From Methylophaga thalassica (GTDB taxonomy: Bacteria; Pseudomonadota; Gammaproteobacteria; Nitrosococcales; Methylophagaceae), in contig NZ_BSND01000005.1 of assembly GCF_030159795.1 (NCBI RefSeq), positions 682,001 through 746,000 of the forward strand: 64,000 nucleotides of DNA, written 5' to 3'. A program made the position numbers and the translations under genes. Below the pieces are notes generated by a model, which made no database searches, had not been told where the DNA came from, and was given only the letters and a program-made list of their open reading frames with translations. Within the stretch, counting starts at the first letter, position 1. Every line of letters begins with the position of its first letter. Shown one piece after another: positions 1 through 7,649 of this stretch.

Positions 1-1
1 T

Positions 2-526
2 GACTGGCATCTTCTGGCGGCCATGGCTTATCAGGAATCGCATTGGAATCCAGAGGCAGTTTCAAGCACCGGCGTAAAAGGTTTGATGATGCTAACGCGA
101 TCTACAGCAAAACAGCTCGGCGTGACCGATCGAGAAGATCCAGAACAAAGTATCTTCGCTGGTGCAGCTTACTTAGCATCGTTATATAGTCGCCTGCCCG
201 AACGTATAAAAGATCCTGACCGTACCTGGTTTGCTTTAGCTGCCTACAATACAGGTCTTGGCCATCTTGAAGATGCCAGAGTGATCACCCAAAGCATTGG
301 TAAAAATCCGGACTCATGGTCAGATGTCAGAGAAAGCCTGCCATTACTATCAAAGAAAAAATGGTACTCAAAAACCAAACATGGTTATGCTCGCGGCAGT
401 GAGCCGGTGAGATATGTACAAAATACACGTCGTTATTTAAATATCATCTTACATCATGAAGATATGACCACGCCTGCAGCACCATCTATACCTGATGTAG
501 ACGAAAAATTACCTGCAGCCTTATAA
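2..526 (+). CDS. mltF: Membrane-bound lytic murein transglycosylase F, C-terminal part (5' end outside window)
   Basis: This is the C-terminal catalytic half of a lytic transglycosylase that cleaves the MurNAc-GlcNAc bond of peptidoglycan. The reading frame is open from base 2, so the gene begins upstream of the window; the first internal ATG is at 23 but coding sequence precedes it (DWHLLAA). The segment AYQESHWNP carries the catalytic Glu of the SLT fold, followed by GVKGLMMLT and the conserved AAYNTG motif, all typical of MltF. The missing N-terminal part would be the SBP_bac_3-like domain and signal peptide. A shared hairpin separates it from dsbA on the other strand. Confidence 0.9.
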   Translation, partial: DWHLLAAMAYQESHWNPEAVSSTGVKGLMMLTRSTAKQLGVTDREDPEQSIFAGAAYLASLYSRLPERIKDPDRTWFALAAYNTGLGHLEDARVITQSIGKNPDSWSDVRESLPLLSKKKWYSKTKHGYARGSEPVRYVQNTRRYLNIILHHEDMTTPAAPSIPDVDEKLPAAL

Positions 527-530
527 AAAA

Positions 531-553
531 AGCCCGGTGAACCGGGCTTTTTT
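531..553. terminator. Bidirectional rho-independent terminator between mltF and dsbA
   Basis: AGCCCGGT (531-538) pairs with ACCGGGCT (541-548). A T-run follows on the + strand and an A-run (525-531) precedes it, which reads as a T-run on the - strand. It can therefore end both convergent genes. Confidence 0.85.
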
Positions 554-556
554 CTA

Positions 557-1192
557 TTACTTCTCAGATGATTTTTCTATCAGGAAATTCACAACGTTAA
601 ATAACTCAGGTACCCCGCCCGCTGTACTGGCATCCGTACGATAAGCACCATTAACAATAAAAGATGGTACGCCTGTGATACCTGACGTTTGGCTCATGAC
701 AAGCGCTTTTTTGACTTTTGCTTTCACACTGAAAGAATTCATTGTTTTCTTGAACTCTTCACGGTCAATACCTTGCTCAGCAACAAAATCAAGCAGTTGA
801 TCTTCAGACGTTAAACGGCGTTTTTCAACGTGAATCGCATTGAATAATTTTGAATGAATTTTATCAAGATTACCCATAGCTTCAGCGGCATAATACACTT
901 TTGCCAACTCTAACCAGCTATCACGGAAAATCGCAGGCACTTTCACAAAGTGTACATTTTCTGGCAATGTTTTTTTCCAGGCATCCACTTCAGGCTCTAA
1001 TTTAAAGCAGTGTGGGCACGTGTAAGAAAACATTTCAACGACTTCAATTTTATTATCGTCTGGTGTCGCTAGTTTCTCAGTAGTCGGAAAATAATGGGTG
1101 CCTTCAACGAAATTCATCGGCACAGCAGAAGCTGCCGTTGAAACCAGGCCTAAAAATAGTCCTGTCGCAAGGGTTTTCATTAATTTCATCAT
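557..1192 (-). CDS. dsbA: Thiol:disulfide interchange protein DsbA
   Basis: Periplasmic oxidase that introduces disulfides into exported proteins. The 211-residue protein has an N-terminal signal peptide (about residues 1-23, ending ASA), the active-site motif C59-P-H-C62 in FSYTCPHCF, and the cis-proline loop GVP (P176), all hallmarks of a DsbA thioredoxin fold. It is the last gene of a leftward block with cytochrome c4, resB and ccsB, where its product would act on apocytochrome or other periplasmic thiols. The start chosen gives MMKLMK; a second Met two codons in is equally possible. Confidence 0.93.
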   Translation of the reverse strand: MMKLMKTLATGLFLGLVSTAASAVPMNFVEGTHYFPTTEKLATPDDNKIEVVEMFSYTCPHCFKLEPEVDAWKKTLPENVHFVKVPAIFRDSWLELAKVYYAAEAMGNLDKIHSKLFNAIHVEKRRLTSEDQLLDFVAEQGIDREEFKKTMNSFSVKAKVKKALVMSQTSGITGVPSFIVNGAYRTDASTAGGVPELFNVVNFLIEKSSEK

Positions 1193-1222
1193 CGTTGAGT
1201 ATCCTTTATTTTCAATTAATTA

Positions 1223-2380
1223 TTACAATGTGCCATACGAATGAAGGCCACTTAAGAACATATTGACACCAAGAAAGGCAAATAAGGTCACGAATAACCC
1301 AACGATTGCCCACCATGCCATAGGTTTCCCGTTCCAACCTTTCGTTAAACGCATATGAAGCCAAGCAGCGTAGTTCAGCCAGACAATTAATGCCCAGGTT
1401 TCTTTGGGATCCCATGACCAATAACCACCCCAGGCTTCTGCCGCCCATAAGGCACCTAAAATAGTTGCTAGAGTGAAGAAAGCAAAACCCAAAGCAATAG
1501 TCTTGTACATTAAGTCATCCATCAGACCTAATTCAGGCATCGCCTTAACCCAGCGGCTGTCAGGATTAACCTGCTGTCTCCATACCACCAGCAAATAGGC
1601 CACACCTATCATCGCTGCCATGGAAAAAGCACCGTAGCCAATAAAATTGGCAGGCACATGAATTTTCATCCAGTAGCTTTGTAGTGCTGGCACAAGCGGC
1701 TGAATCTCATGAGCATTTCGTTCAAAGCTATACCAGAGTTGGAAAATAACCGCGGCGCTAATCACCAATAAAACGAAGCCACCCAAACTACGGGTTTGAT
1801 AACGACGTTCATAAAACAGATATAACAAAGCAGTCACTACCGAAAAAAGAATAAAGACTTCATACAGATTACTGACAGGGATATGGCCAATATCCGCACC
1901 ATGCAGATATGACTCACGCCAACGCACCATAAGTCCGATCATACCCATCGTAACCGCTGCCCAGGTTAAGCCAGTACCGACTTTTTCTGTAAAACCGGAA
2001 CGAAAAATATTGCCAGCGAAATACGTCACCGTCGCCATCACAAATAAAGCACTCATCCACATAAAGGCAGACTGACTGGCAAGTATATAATTGAGCCAGA
2101 AGTTAGATTCTCCCGCTTGCAGGTTTTGGCCATACAATGAAACAGCTATCAAGCTAAGCGCTGCAACAACCAGGCTGTGCCAACGAAACCCCGGCCAATA
2201 TTGTCCAAGAAAACCCATCCCGATTGCTGTCAGAGCAATGATGGTAATTTCATAATAATCGAGAATCTCGTAATAAGTACCTATTAAACCGACACTAACT
2301 AATACCATTAACACACGCCAGAACCAGGCTGCCCATGGTGTCTGTTGCGTCGAGTTCATTGTTGAGAGGTGTGCTGTCAT
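1223..2380 (-). CDS. ccsB: Cytochrome c biogenesis protein CcsB (ResC/CcsA-type haem handling protein)
   Basis: Integral membrane subunit of the System II cytochrome c synthase, which carries haem across the membrane and presents it for ligation. The 385-residue protein is strongly hydrophobic, with about eight membrane spans. It carries the tryptophan-rich haem-binding WWD signature, here WGGYWSWDPKETW at residues 317-329. It lies 42 bases downstream of resB, its partner, and upstream of dsbA. Nomenclature varies: the same family is called ResC or CcsA in other organisms. Confidence 0.93.
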   Translation of the reverse strand: MTAHLSTMNSTQQTPWAAWFWRVLMVLVSVGLIGTYYEILDYYEITIIALTAIGMGFLGQYWPGFRWHSLVVAALSLIAVSLYGQNLQAGESNFWLNYILASQSAFMWMSALFVMATVTYFAGNIFRSGFTEKVGTGLTWAAVTMGMIGLMVRWRESYLHGADIGHIPVSNLYEVFILFSVVTALLYLFYERRYQTRSLGGFVLLVISAAVIFQLWYSFERNAHEIQPLVPALQSYWMKIHVPANFIGYGAFSMAAMIGVAYLLVVWRQQVNPDSRWVKAMPELGLMDDLMYKTIALGFAFFTLATILGALWAAEAWGGYWSWDPKETWALIVWLNYAAWLHMRLTKGWNGKPMAWWAIVGLFVTLFAFLGVNMFLSGLHSYGTL

Positions 2381-2422
2381 ATATTGTGCCTCATCCCATA
2401 GCAGAAACTAAGAACATCATGC

Positions 2423-4426
2423 TTAGTCAGAGTTCCGCGACTCTGACTGAAGTTTTGCTTTGATATCCTCAAAATAACTATCAAATTCGCGAGGGTTTCT
2501 ATTCGTCATCCCCGCCAGATAAATTTGTGATTTACCCTCTTTTTCAGTAACCCAAGCCCAGAAACGTCGCTGTGGTAAATAAAATAATAAAAACACACCC
2601 GCGATGAGGAATGCACAGCCTAAATAGACAATACTTTTTCCTGGCGCATGCGCTATTTGTAAGCCTGTTGACTGAATTTGATGGTAATCGGTTAATTGCA
2701 AAAACACAGGAGAACCGTAGCGCGGTAAACTGCCTATCGCGTCAATCGCATCCTGTAGAAACAAAATCTGAGACTGATTAACTGTCTCATTTTGTTGCAA
2801 ATCCAAGCCTGAAAAGTAAATACGGCCCAACATTTCTCTTAACATCGCTAAATAAGCTGGAGCTAAGGCATCACGCTCGGATTCTGGTAAGGTTTTTTCG
2901 ATAAAGTCACTCACTTCACCAAAACCACCGCGGTTAAACATCTCAACCAAGGTTTCCAATGTTTTTTGTAAACTTTGTGCTAATACGTCATCATCCGTCG
3001 TTTTTAGGCTGGCAAGCGTAGCTTGTTTCATTTCTTCAGCAGCTTGCTTAACCACGGTTTCATCATGTAATCGTTTCAGGAAATGATAGAAGCCTTCCAG
3101 ACCGTCATTATCATCAGCAGGTATATATAGATAAGCAAACTCCTCTGCTGGTGAGCTACGCACACCACTTAAATAAAAATATCTGCCATCACGTTCTACC
3201 GGATTCATATAATTCTGATATTCCAATGCTTCACCGGTAGGGGCTCGAAGCTTGAATCCGACGCTTGGACCAAAATTGCGTACATTCTGCGGATTATCTT
3301 CGGTAGGATCCGGATTGATATTGAAGGGTCTAAAGTCGGTGATTTCAAGCTGCATTTCTTTATCACCCCACAACATTTGCTGAGTATCAAAGACTTTTGT
3401 CTGCAAGCTGACGGGCTCACCTTTTTCTGAAAACAAAGGCCATGCTTTTAATGTCAGCTCAGAGCCACCATCACCGAAGCTGGCCTGGTAGATGGCATAA
3501 CCTTTATAGATAAGTGGGTGGTTGACCGCAATCGTCGCCTCAAGTGGCTTTTTCAAATCGGGATCATGAATGACCAAATCAGATTCGAACGACTTCGGCT
3601 GCCCGGTTGGATAATGTTCTATACGAAACTCTTTTACTTCGATGGTGAAAGGTAAGTTTTGCACTAAATACCCATCACGCATGGCCAGATAAGCGACACT
3701 CGCTGCTCTGCCTTCCGGAATACTGACACTGCCTCTAAAGGCTTGTGGACCGACAGGAAGACGGCTTTCTTTTGGAATTTGTGGCAAGGGTAAATTACGC
3801 GTTTCAACATGAATGCGCCCCTGCCATTCGGCAAGTTTTAATGGTAAGTTGCTATCAAACAGACCGCCTACACAGATAACAATAATCGCCACATGCGTCA
3901 GTATGTATCCAAGACGATTCATGCCACCGCGCATTGCAGAGACTAAAATACTGCCATTCTTATCCGTTATTCGAGTTCTGTAACCATTGGATGAGAGTGT
4001 AGATTGAAGAGATTCTACCGTTTGTGCTTGAAGCTGAGGCACTTCCCATTCGCTACGATGATGCATTGACCGTAACGATTTCAGTTGCACATTGGTTCTC
4101 AGATTGAACATATCCTTGAACATTGAAGGCGCGTGACGAAACACACATACGGATGTCGAGATCACCAGTAAAGCTAATATGGCTAAAAACCAAATCGCAC
4201 TGTAAACATCATATAAGCCCAGCTTTTCAAAAACGTCAAACCAATACGGGCCAAACTTTATAAGATAATCAGGATAGGGTTGGTTTTGCTGAAGAACGGT
4301 GCCGATTACAGAGGCGATAGCTAGGGTGATCAATAAAGTGATCGCTAATTCCATCGTACCTAAAAAGTGGAAAACCCGCCAAGCGAAACTGCGATGAGAA
4401 ACTGATGAATCCTGATTTTGTGACAT
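2423..4426 (-). CDS. resB: Cytochrome c biogenesis protein ResB (Ccs1)
   Basis: Large partner of CcsB in System II cytochrome c maturation; together they form the haem-delivering synthase. The 667 residues show ResB features: three N-terminal membrane spans (about residues 20-45, 75-95, 170-190), a long periplasmic domain, and a final span near residues 600-620 (IVYLGCAFLIAGVFLLFYL). Length suits proteobacterial ResB. Cytochrome c4 lies upstream, separated by a perfect 16-bp hairpin. Annotated from overall architecture and context; individual haem-ligand histidines were not assigned. Confidence 0.92.
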   Translation of the reverse strand: MSQNQDSSVSHRSFAWRVFHFLGTMELAITLLITLAIASVIGTVLQQNQPYPDYLIKFGPYWFDVFEKLGLYDVYSAIWFLAILALLVISTSVCVFRHAPSMFKDMFNLRTNVQLKSLRSMHHRSEWEVPQLQAQTVESLQSTLSSNGYRTRITDKNGSILVSAMRGGMNRLGYILTHVAIIVICVGGLFDSNLPLKLAEWQGRIHVETRNLPLPQIPKESRLPVGPQAFRGSVSIPEGRAASVAYLAMRDGYLVQNLPFTIEVKEFRIEHYPTGQPKSFESDLVIHDPDLKKPLEATIAVNHPLIYKGYAIYQASFGDGGSELTLKAWPLFSEKGEPVSLQTKVFDTQQMLWGDKEMQLEITDFRPFNINPDPTEDNPQNVRNFGPSVGFKLRAPTGEALEYQNYMNPVERDGRYFYLSGVRSSPAEEFAYLYIPADDNDGLEGFYHFLKRLHDETVVKQAAEEMKQATLASLKTTDDDVLAQSLQKTLETLVEMFNRGGFGEVSDFIEKTLPESERDALAPAYLAMLREMLGRIYFSGLDLQQNETVNQSQILFLQDAIDAIGSLPRYGSPVFLQLTDYHQIQSTGLQIAHAPGKSIVYLGCAFLIAGVFLLFYLPQRRFWAWVTEKEGKSQIYLAGMTNRNPREFDSYFEDIKAKLQSESRNSD

Positions 4427-4469
4427 GGGGTGAGCCTTGAAACGAGTTCCGTTACTCGATTTTTTAATA

Positions 4470-4506
4470 TTCTCTGCATAGCTAACAGACTTAGCTATGC
4501 AGAGAA
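4470..4506. repeat. Perfect 16-bp inverted repeat (hairpin) between cytochrome c4 and resB
   Basis: TTCTCTGCATAGCTAA (4470-4485) and TTAGCTATGCAGAGAA (4491-4506) are exact reverse complements around a 5-base loop. It sits about 10 bases after the cytochrome c4 stop. In the transcribed (leftward) direction no T-run follows, so it looks more like an mRNA-stabilising or processing hairpin, or a weak terminator, than a strong rho-independent terminator. Confidence 0.75.
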
Positions 4507-4516
4507 AATGTGACGA

Positions 4517-5125
4517 TTATTTCAAACCAAAGACATAAGCAGAAACCGCTTTAATTTCAGCTTCACTCATTTTGCTAGCCACATCACGCATCATGCCGTT
4601 AGGGTCATTGGCTCTTTCCCCTTTAGCAAAAGCATGAAGTTGAGCTTCCACATAGGTGCTGTATTGTGATGATAATTTAGGCCACTTTGCTGCTGGCACA
4701 CCATTACCATTTGGACCATGACATGCCATACACGCAGGAACGCCAGTTTCTTTATTACCCGCACGGAAGATTTTTTCACCAGCTTCGACTAAATCTTCAG
4801 AAACGGCACCAGGCGCCATTTTTTTACTGGCAAAATAGGCCGCTAAATCGGCCATATCTTGCTCTGATAAATTCGCCACCATCGGTGCCATCAATGCGTT
4901 TTGACGCTCACCGCTTTTAAAATTAGCTAATTGTTTTTCGAGGTATCCGGCATTTTGTCCGGCTAATTTAGGAAAGGCATCTGACAAACTATTTCCATCT
5001 GTACCATGGCAAGCCGCACAAACAGCCGCTTTTTGCTTACCAGCGTTAATATCACCAGCCGCCATTGCCTGAGCACTCATCGTAACTGCCACGCCAAGCA
5101 TGACCATCTTCAATAATTTTTTCAT
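4517..5125 (-). CDS. Di-haem cytochrome c4
   Basis: Periplasmic electron carrier of the cytochrome c4 family, which passes electrons to terminal oxidases. The 202-residue protein has a signal peptide (residues 1-23, ending AMA) and two haem attachment sites, C36-A-A-C39-H40 and C132-M-A-C135-H136, one in each of two homologous cytochrome domains. Length matches the family. It is divergent from engB, an arrangement also known in pseudomonads, and heads the leftward block of cytochrome c assembly genes (resB, ccsB). It could receive electrons from methanol or sulfite oxidation, but that is inference. Confidence 0.93.
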   Translation of the reverse strand: MKKLLKMVMLGVAVTMSAQAMAAGDINAGKQKAAVCAACHGTDGNSLSDAFPKLAGQNAGYLEKQLANFKSGERQNALMAPMVANLSEQDMADLAAYFASKKMAPGAVSEDLVEAGEKIFRAGNKETGVPACMACHGPNGNGVPAAKWPKLSSQYSTYVEAQLHAFAKGERANDPNGMMRDVASKMSEAEIKAVSAYVFGLK

Positions 5126-5216
5126 TATTTTATTACCTGAAAACTAAGCTAAATCATCATCGAGAACTTTGGGTATGCTACTCTTATTAGGATAATTTTT
5201 CACCCAAAATGGTTCC

Positions 5217-5843
5217 ATGTCACAACTATATAGAAAAGCTTATTATAACGGCAGTGCCACCGAGCTGTCCCAGCTACCGGAAGATAGTGGGTATGAGGTT
5301 GCGTTTGCTGGCAGGTCAAATGCCGGAAAATCCAGTGCAATCAATTGCATAACAGGCATCAGCGCGCTAGCAAGGACAAGTAAAACGCCAGGTCGCACAC
5401 AAATGATCAACTTCTTCAGCTTTGATGATCAGCGAGCTTTAGTCGATCTTCCCGGCTATGGCTATGCCAAAGTCCCTGAAAAAATGAAGTTAAAATGGCA
5501 GCATACTTTGGCTCAATATCTAGAAACACGTCAGTGTTTGCGGGGAATGATGCTAATGATGGATATTCGTCATCCATTGAAGCCATTTGATATACAAATG
5601 CTCACCTGGGCTAATCAGGCGGATTTACCGGTTCATATACTGCTGACTAAGTCTGACAAACTCAAAAAAGGTGCCGGTAAACAAAGCTTATTATCTGTAA
5701 GAAATGAATTGCAAAAACTGTCATTAAAAGCTTCTGTGCAGCTTTTTTCCTCGCTCAACAAATCTGGTAAAGAGGAAGCTATTCAAAAGCTAGATGACTG
5801 GTTTGAAGTCACTGATGATGCGATCCCCCCTACTGTTGACTAG
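5217..5843 (+). CDS. engB: Ribosome biogenesis GTPase EngB (YihA/YsxC)
   Basis: Essential TRAFAC-class GTPase acting in assembly of the large ribosomal subunit. The 208-residue protein shows G1 GRSNAGKSS (32-40), G3 DLPG (77-80) and G4 TKSD (144-147), in the order and spacing of EngB. The ATG at 5217 gives the usual short N-terminus with the AFAGRSNAGKSS block starting near residue 29. Divergent from cytochrome c4. Confidence 0.95.
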   Translation: MSQLYRKAYYNGSATELSQLPEDSGYEVAFAGRSNAGKSSAINCITGISALARTSKTPGRTQMINFFSFDDQRALVDLPGYGYAKVPEKMKLKWQHTLAQYLETRQCLRGMMLMMDIRHPLKPFDIQMLTWANQADLPVHILLTKSDKLKKGAGKQSLLSVRNELQKLSLKASVQLFSSLNKSGKEEAIQKLDDWFEVTDDAIPPTVD

Positions 5844-5855
5844 ATCTTATTAGCC

Positions 5856-7112
5856 ATGAGCAAACAACGACTTAAAAGCCGACGTCAGTTTCTTCAAGGC
5901 ACGGCTTTAAGTAGTGTTTTTCTTGGCTTTAGTTTACCCGTTAAAGCGCAGTCATCATTAACTGAACTCCAGCAGATACTGCCTGAGTCGATGCTAAAAC
6001 CAGGCGCTAACTTTAGTAATTATGGGCAGCCTTCTATTTACGAAAAAGATATCATTCGCTGGATATCGGCCAACCCCAATGTGCCTGGCAACGGTGTCTC
6101 CTGGACACCTTTAGAAGAGTTACAAGGCACCATTACTCCTAACGGCCTGCATTATGAACGTCATCATAATGGTGTGCCTGATATCAATCCATCGACACAT
6201 GAAATCATGATAGACGGTTTAGTCGATACCCCTTTAACCTTTTCGATTGATGCCTTAAAACGTTATCCACAAACCACAAAAATCTGCTTTATAGAATGTG
6301 GCGGTAATAGTAATGCTGGCTGGCGTAGTTCTCCCATCCAATCTGCTGCAGGTTATGTGCACGGACTTGTTTCTAATGCTGAATGGACCGGTGTGCCACT
6401 CAGACTTTTATTAAATGAATGTGGTGTCCAGCCGAAAGCGAAATGGGCGATAGCAGAAGCCGCCGATGGTGCCGCACTCAATGTCAGCGTTCCTATTGAA
6501 AAACTAATGAACGATGCAATATTGGCGCTGTATCAGAATGGCGAACGCCTGCGACCGGAAAATGGTTATCCTGTCCGGTTGTTGCTGCCTGGTTGGGAAG
6601 GCATCGTCAATGTGAAATGGCTAAGGCAATTAACATTAGTTGAAGAGCCTGCGATGACCCGTGATGAAACGGCTCAGTACACTGACTTATTACCTAGCGG
6701 TAAAGCTAGGCAATTCAGTTTTCCCATGCAAGCCAAGTCTCTTATTACCAGCCCTTCAGTTGGTATGACACTGCCGGATAATCCAGGTATTTACCAAGTT
6801 ACTGGGCTTGCCTGGTCGGGTAATGGCAAAATCAGCAAAGTCGATGTCTCAGCTGATGGTGGTAAAACCTGGGTGGAAGCTGAGCTCCAGGCCCCAATTC
6901 TGGATAAAGCCTTCACCCGCTTTAGTCTGCCATGGCAGTGGCAAGGTCAATACGCCGTATTACAAAGCAGGGCAACGGATGAAACAGGTTATCAGCAACC
7001 GACTCGTGAAGCGCTTATCACCGAACGTGGAGACAACAGTTTTTTCCACTACAACGCTATTGTCAGTTGGGAAGTTAATGAAGACGGTCAGATTAGTCAT
7101 ATCTATCTTTAA
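5856..7112 (+). CDS. soxC: SoxC-type molybdopterin sulfite dehydrogenase subunit
   Basis: Molybdenum cofactor-binding subunit of a periplasmic sulfur/sulfite dehydrogenase. The N-terminus has a Tat signal with the twin-arginine motif RRQFLQG (residues 9-15). The oxidoreductase molybdopterin domain covers about residues 85-270; Cys148 in IECGGN is the expected molybdenum thiolate ligand. A Mo-co dimerisation domain (about 290-400) follows. The sequence TPNGLHYERHH near residue 95 is typical of SoxC. It overlaps the cytochrome gene soxD by 35 bases, so the two are probably translated together. No soxXYZAB is in this window, so it might act as a stand-alone SorAB-like sulfite dehydrogenase rather than in a full Sox system. 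Confidence 0.85.
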   Translation: MSKQRLKSRRQFLQGTALSSVFLGFSLPVKAQSSLTELQQILPESMLKPGANFSNYGQPSIYEKDIIRWISANPNVPGNGVSWTPLEELQGTITPNGLHYERHHNGVPDINPSTHEIMIDGLVDTPLTFSIDALKRYPQTTKICFIECGGNSNAGWRSSPIQSAAGYVHGLVSNAEWTGVPLRLLLNECGVQPKAKWAIAEAADGAALNVSVPIEKLMNDAILALYQNGERLRPENGYPVRLLLPGWEGIVNVKWLRQLTLVEEPAMTRDETAQYTDLLPSGKARQFSFPMQAKSLITSPSVGMTLPDNPGIYQVTGLAWSGNGKISKVDVSADGGKTWVEAELQAPILDKAFTRFSLPWQWQGQYAVLQSRATDETGYQQPTREALITERGDNSFFHYNAIVSWEVNEDGQISHIYL

Positions 7113-7629
7113 TAGATATCTCATCTTTGTTTTACTATTTCCTGCGACACTTGTCGCCGAGCCACTCTTTCAGCCTTTGGGCAAAAATGCTGAACAAGCA
7201 TCGCAGCAATCAGCATGGAACCTCACTATTACACCGGATGGAAAAAACTTACCCGCAGGGCATGGTAATGCACAGCAAGGGGAGCAACTGTTTAAACAAC
7301 ACTGTGCAAGCTGTCATGGGTTTGGTGCTATAGGCGCCAGCGCAATGCCTCTGGTCGGAGATGTCGGTTCATTAACCGAGGAGTATCCAGAGAAAACGGT
7401 AAACAGTTATTGGCCTTATGCAACAACACTTTACGACTATATTCGTCGTGCGATGCCACCATCAGCCCCTTTTTCTCTAACAAGTAATGAAATCTACGCA
7501 CTTTGCGCTTATATTTTAAATCAGGATGATATACTCAAGAACGATGTGGAACTCAATGAAGTCACACTACCTCAGGTAAAGATGCCTAATCGGGATGGGT
7601 TTTCTCCCGTCTATCCAAACAAACGCTGA
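7078..7629 (+). CDS. soxD: SoxD-like mono-haem cytochrome c, partner of SoxC
   Basis: Cytochrome subunit expected to take electrons from the SoxC molybdenum centre. The start ATG at 7078 lies inside the 3' end of soxC (35-base overlap) and gives a hydrophobic signal segment (about residues 5-27, ending LVA). A longer open frame upstream is the out-of-frame shadow of soxC. One haem site, C76-A-S-C79-H80, is present, and Met126 in RRAMPP is the likely axial ligand. At 183 residues and one haem it is smaller than the di-haem SoxD of Paracoccus. The subunit name is therefore by context; SorB-like is the alternative. Confidence 0.78.
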   Translation: MKTVRLVISIFNRYLIFVLLFPATLVAEPLFQPLGKNAEQASQQSAWNLTITPDGKNLPAGHGNAQQGEQLFKQHCASCHGFGAIGASAMPLVGDVGSLTEEYPEKTVNSYWPYATTLYDYIRRAMPPSAPFSLTSNEIYALCAYILNQDDILKNDVELNEVTLPQVKMPNRDGFSPVYPNKR

Positions 7630-7649
7630 AATAATTTAAGGATCTGTCT

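Noticed and set aside
4443-4465. Small + strand terminator-like hairpin (CGAGT/ACTCG then Ts) before resB
   Set aside because: Only a 5-bp stem, and no + strand gene reads into it.
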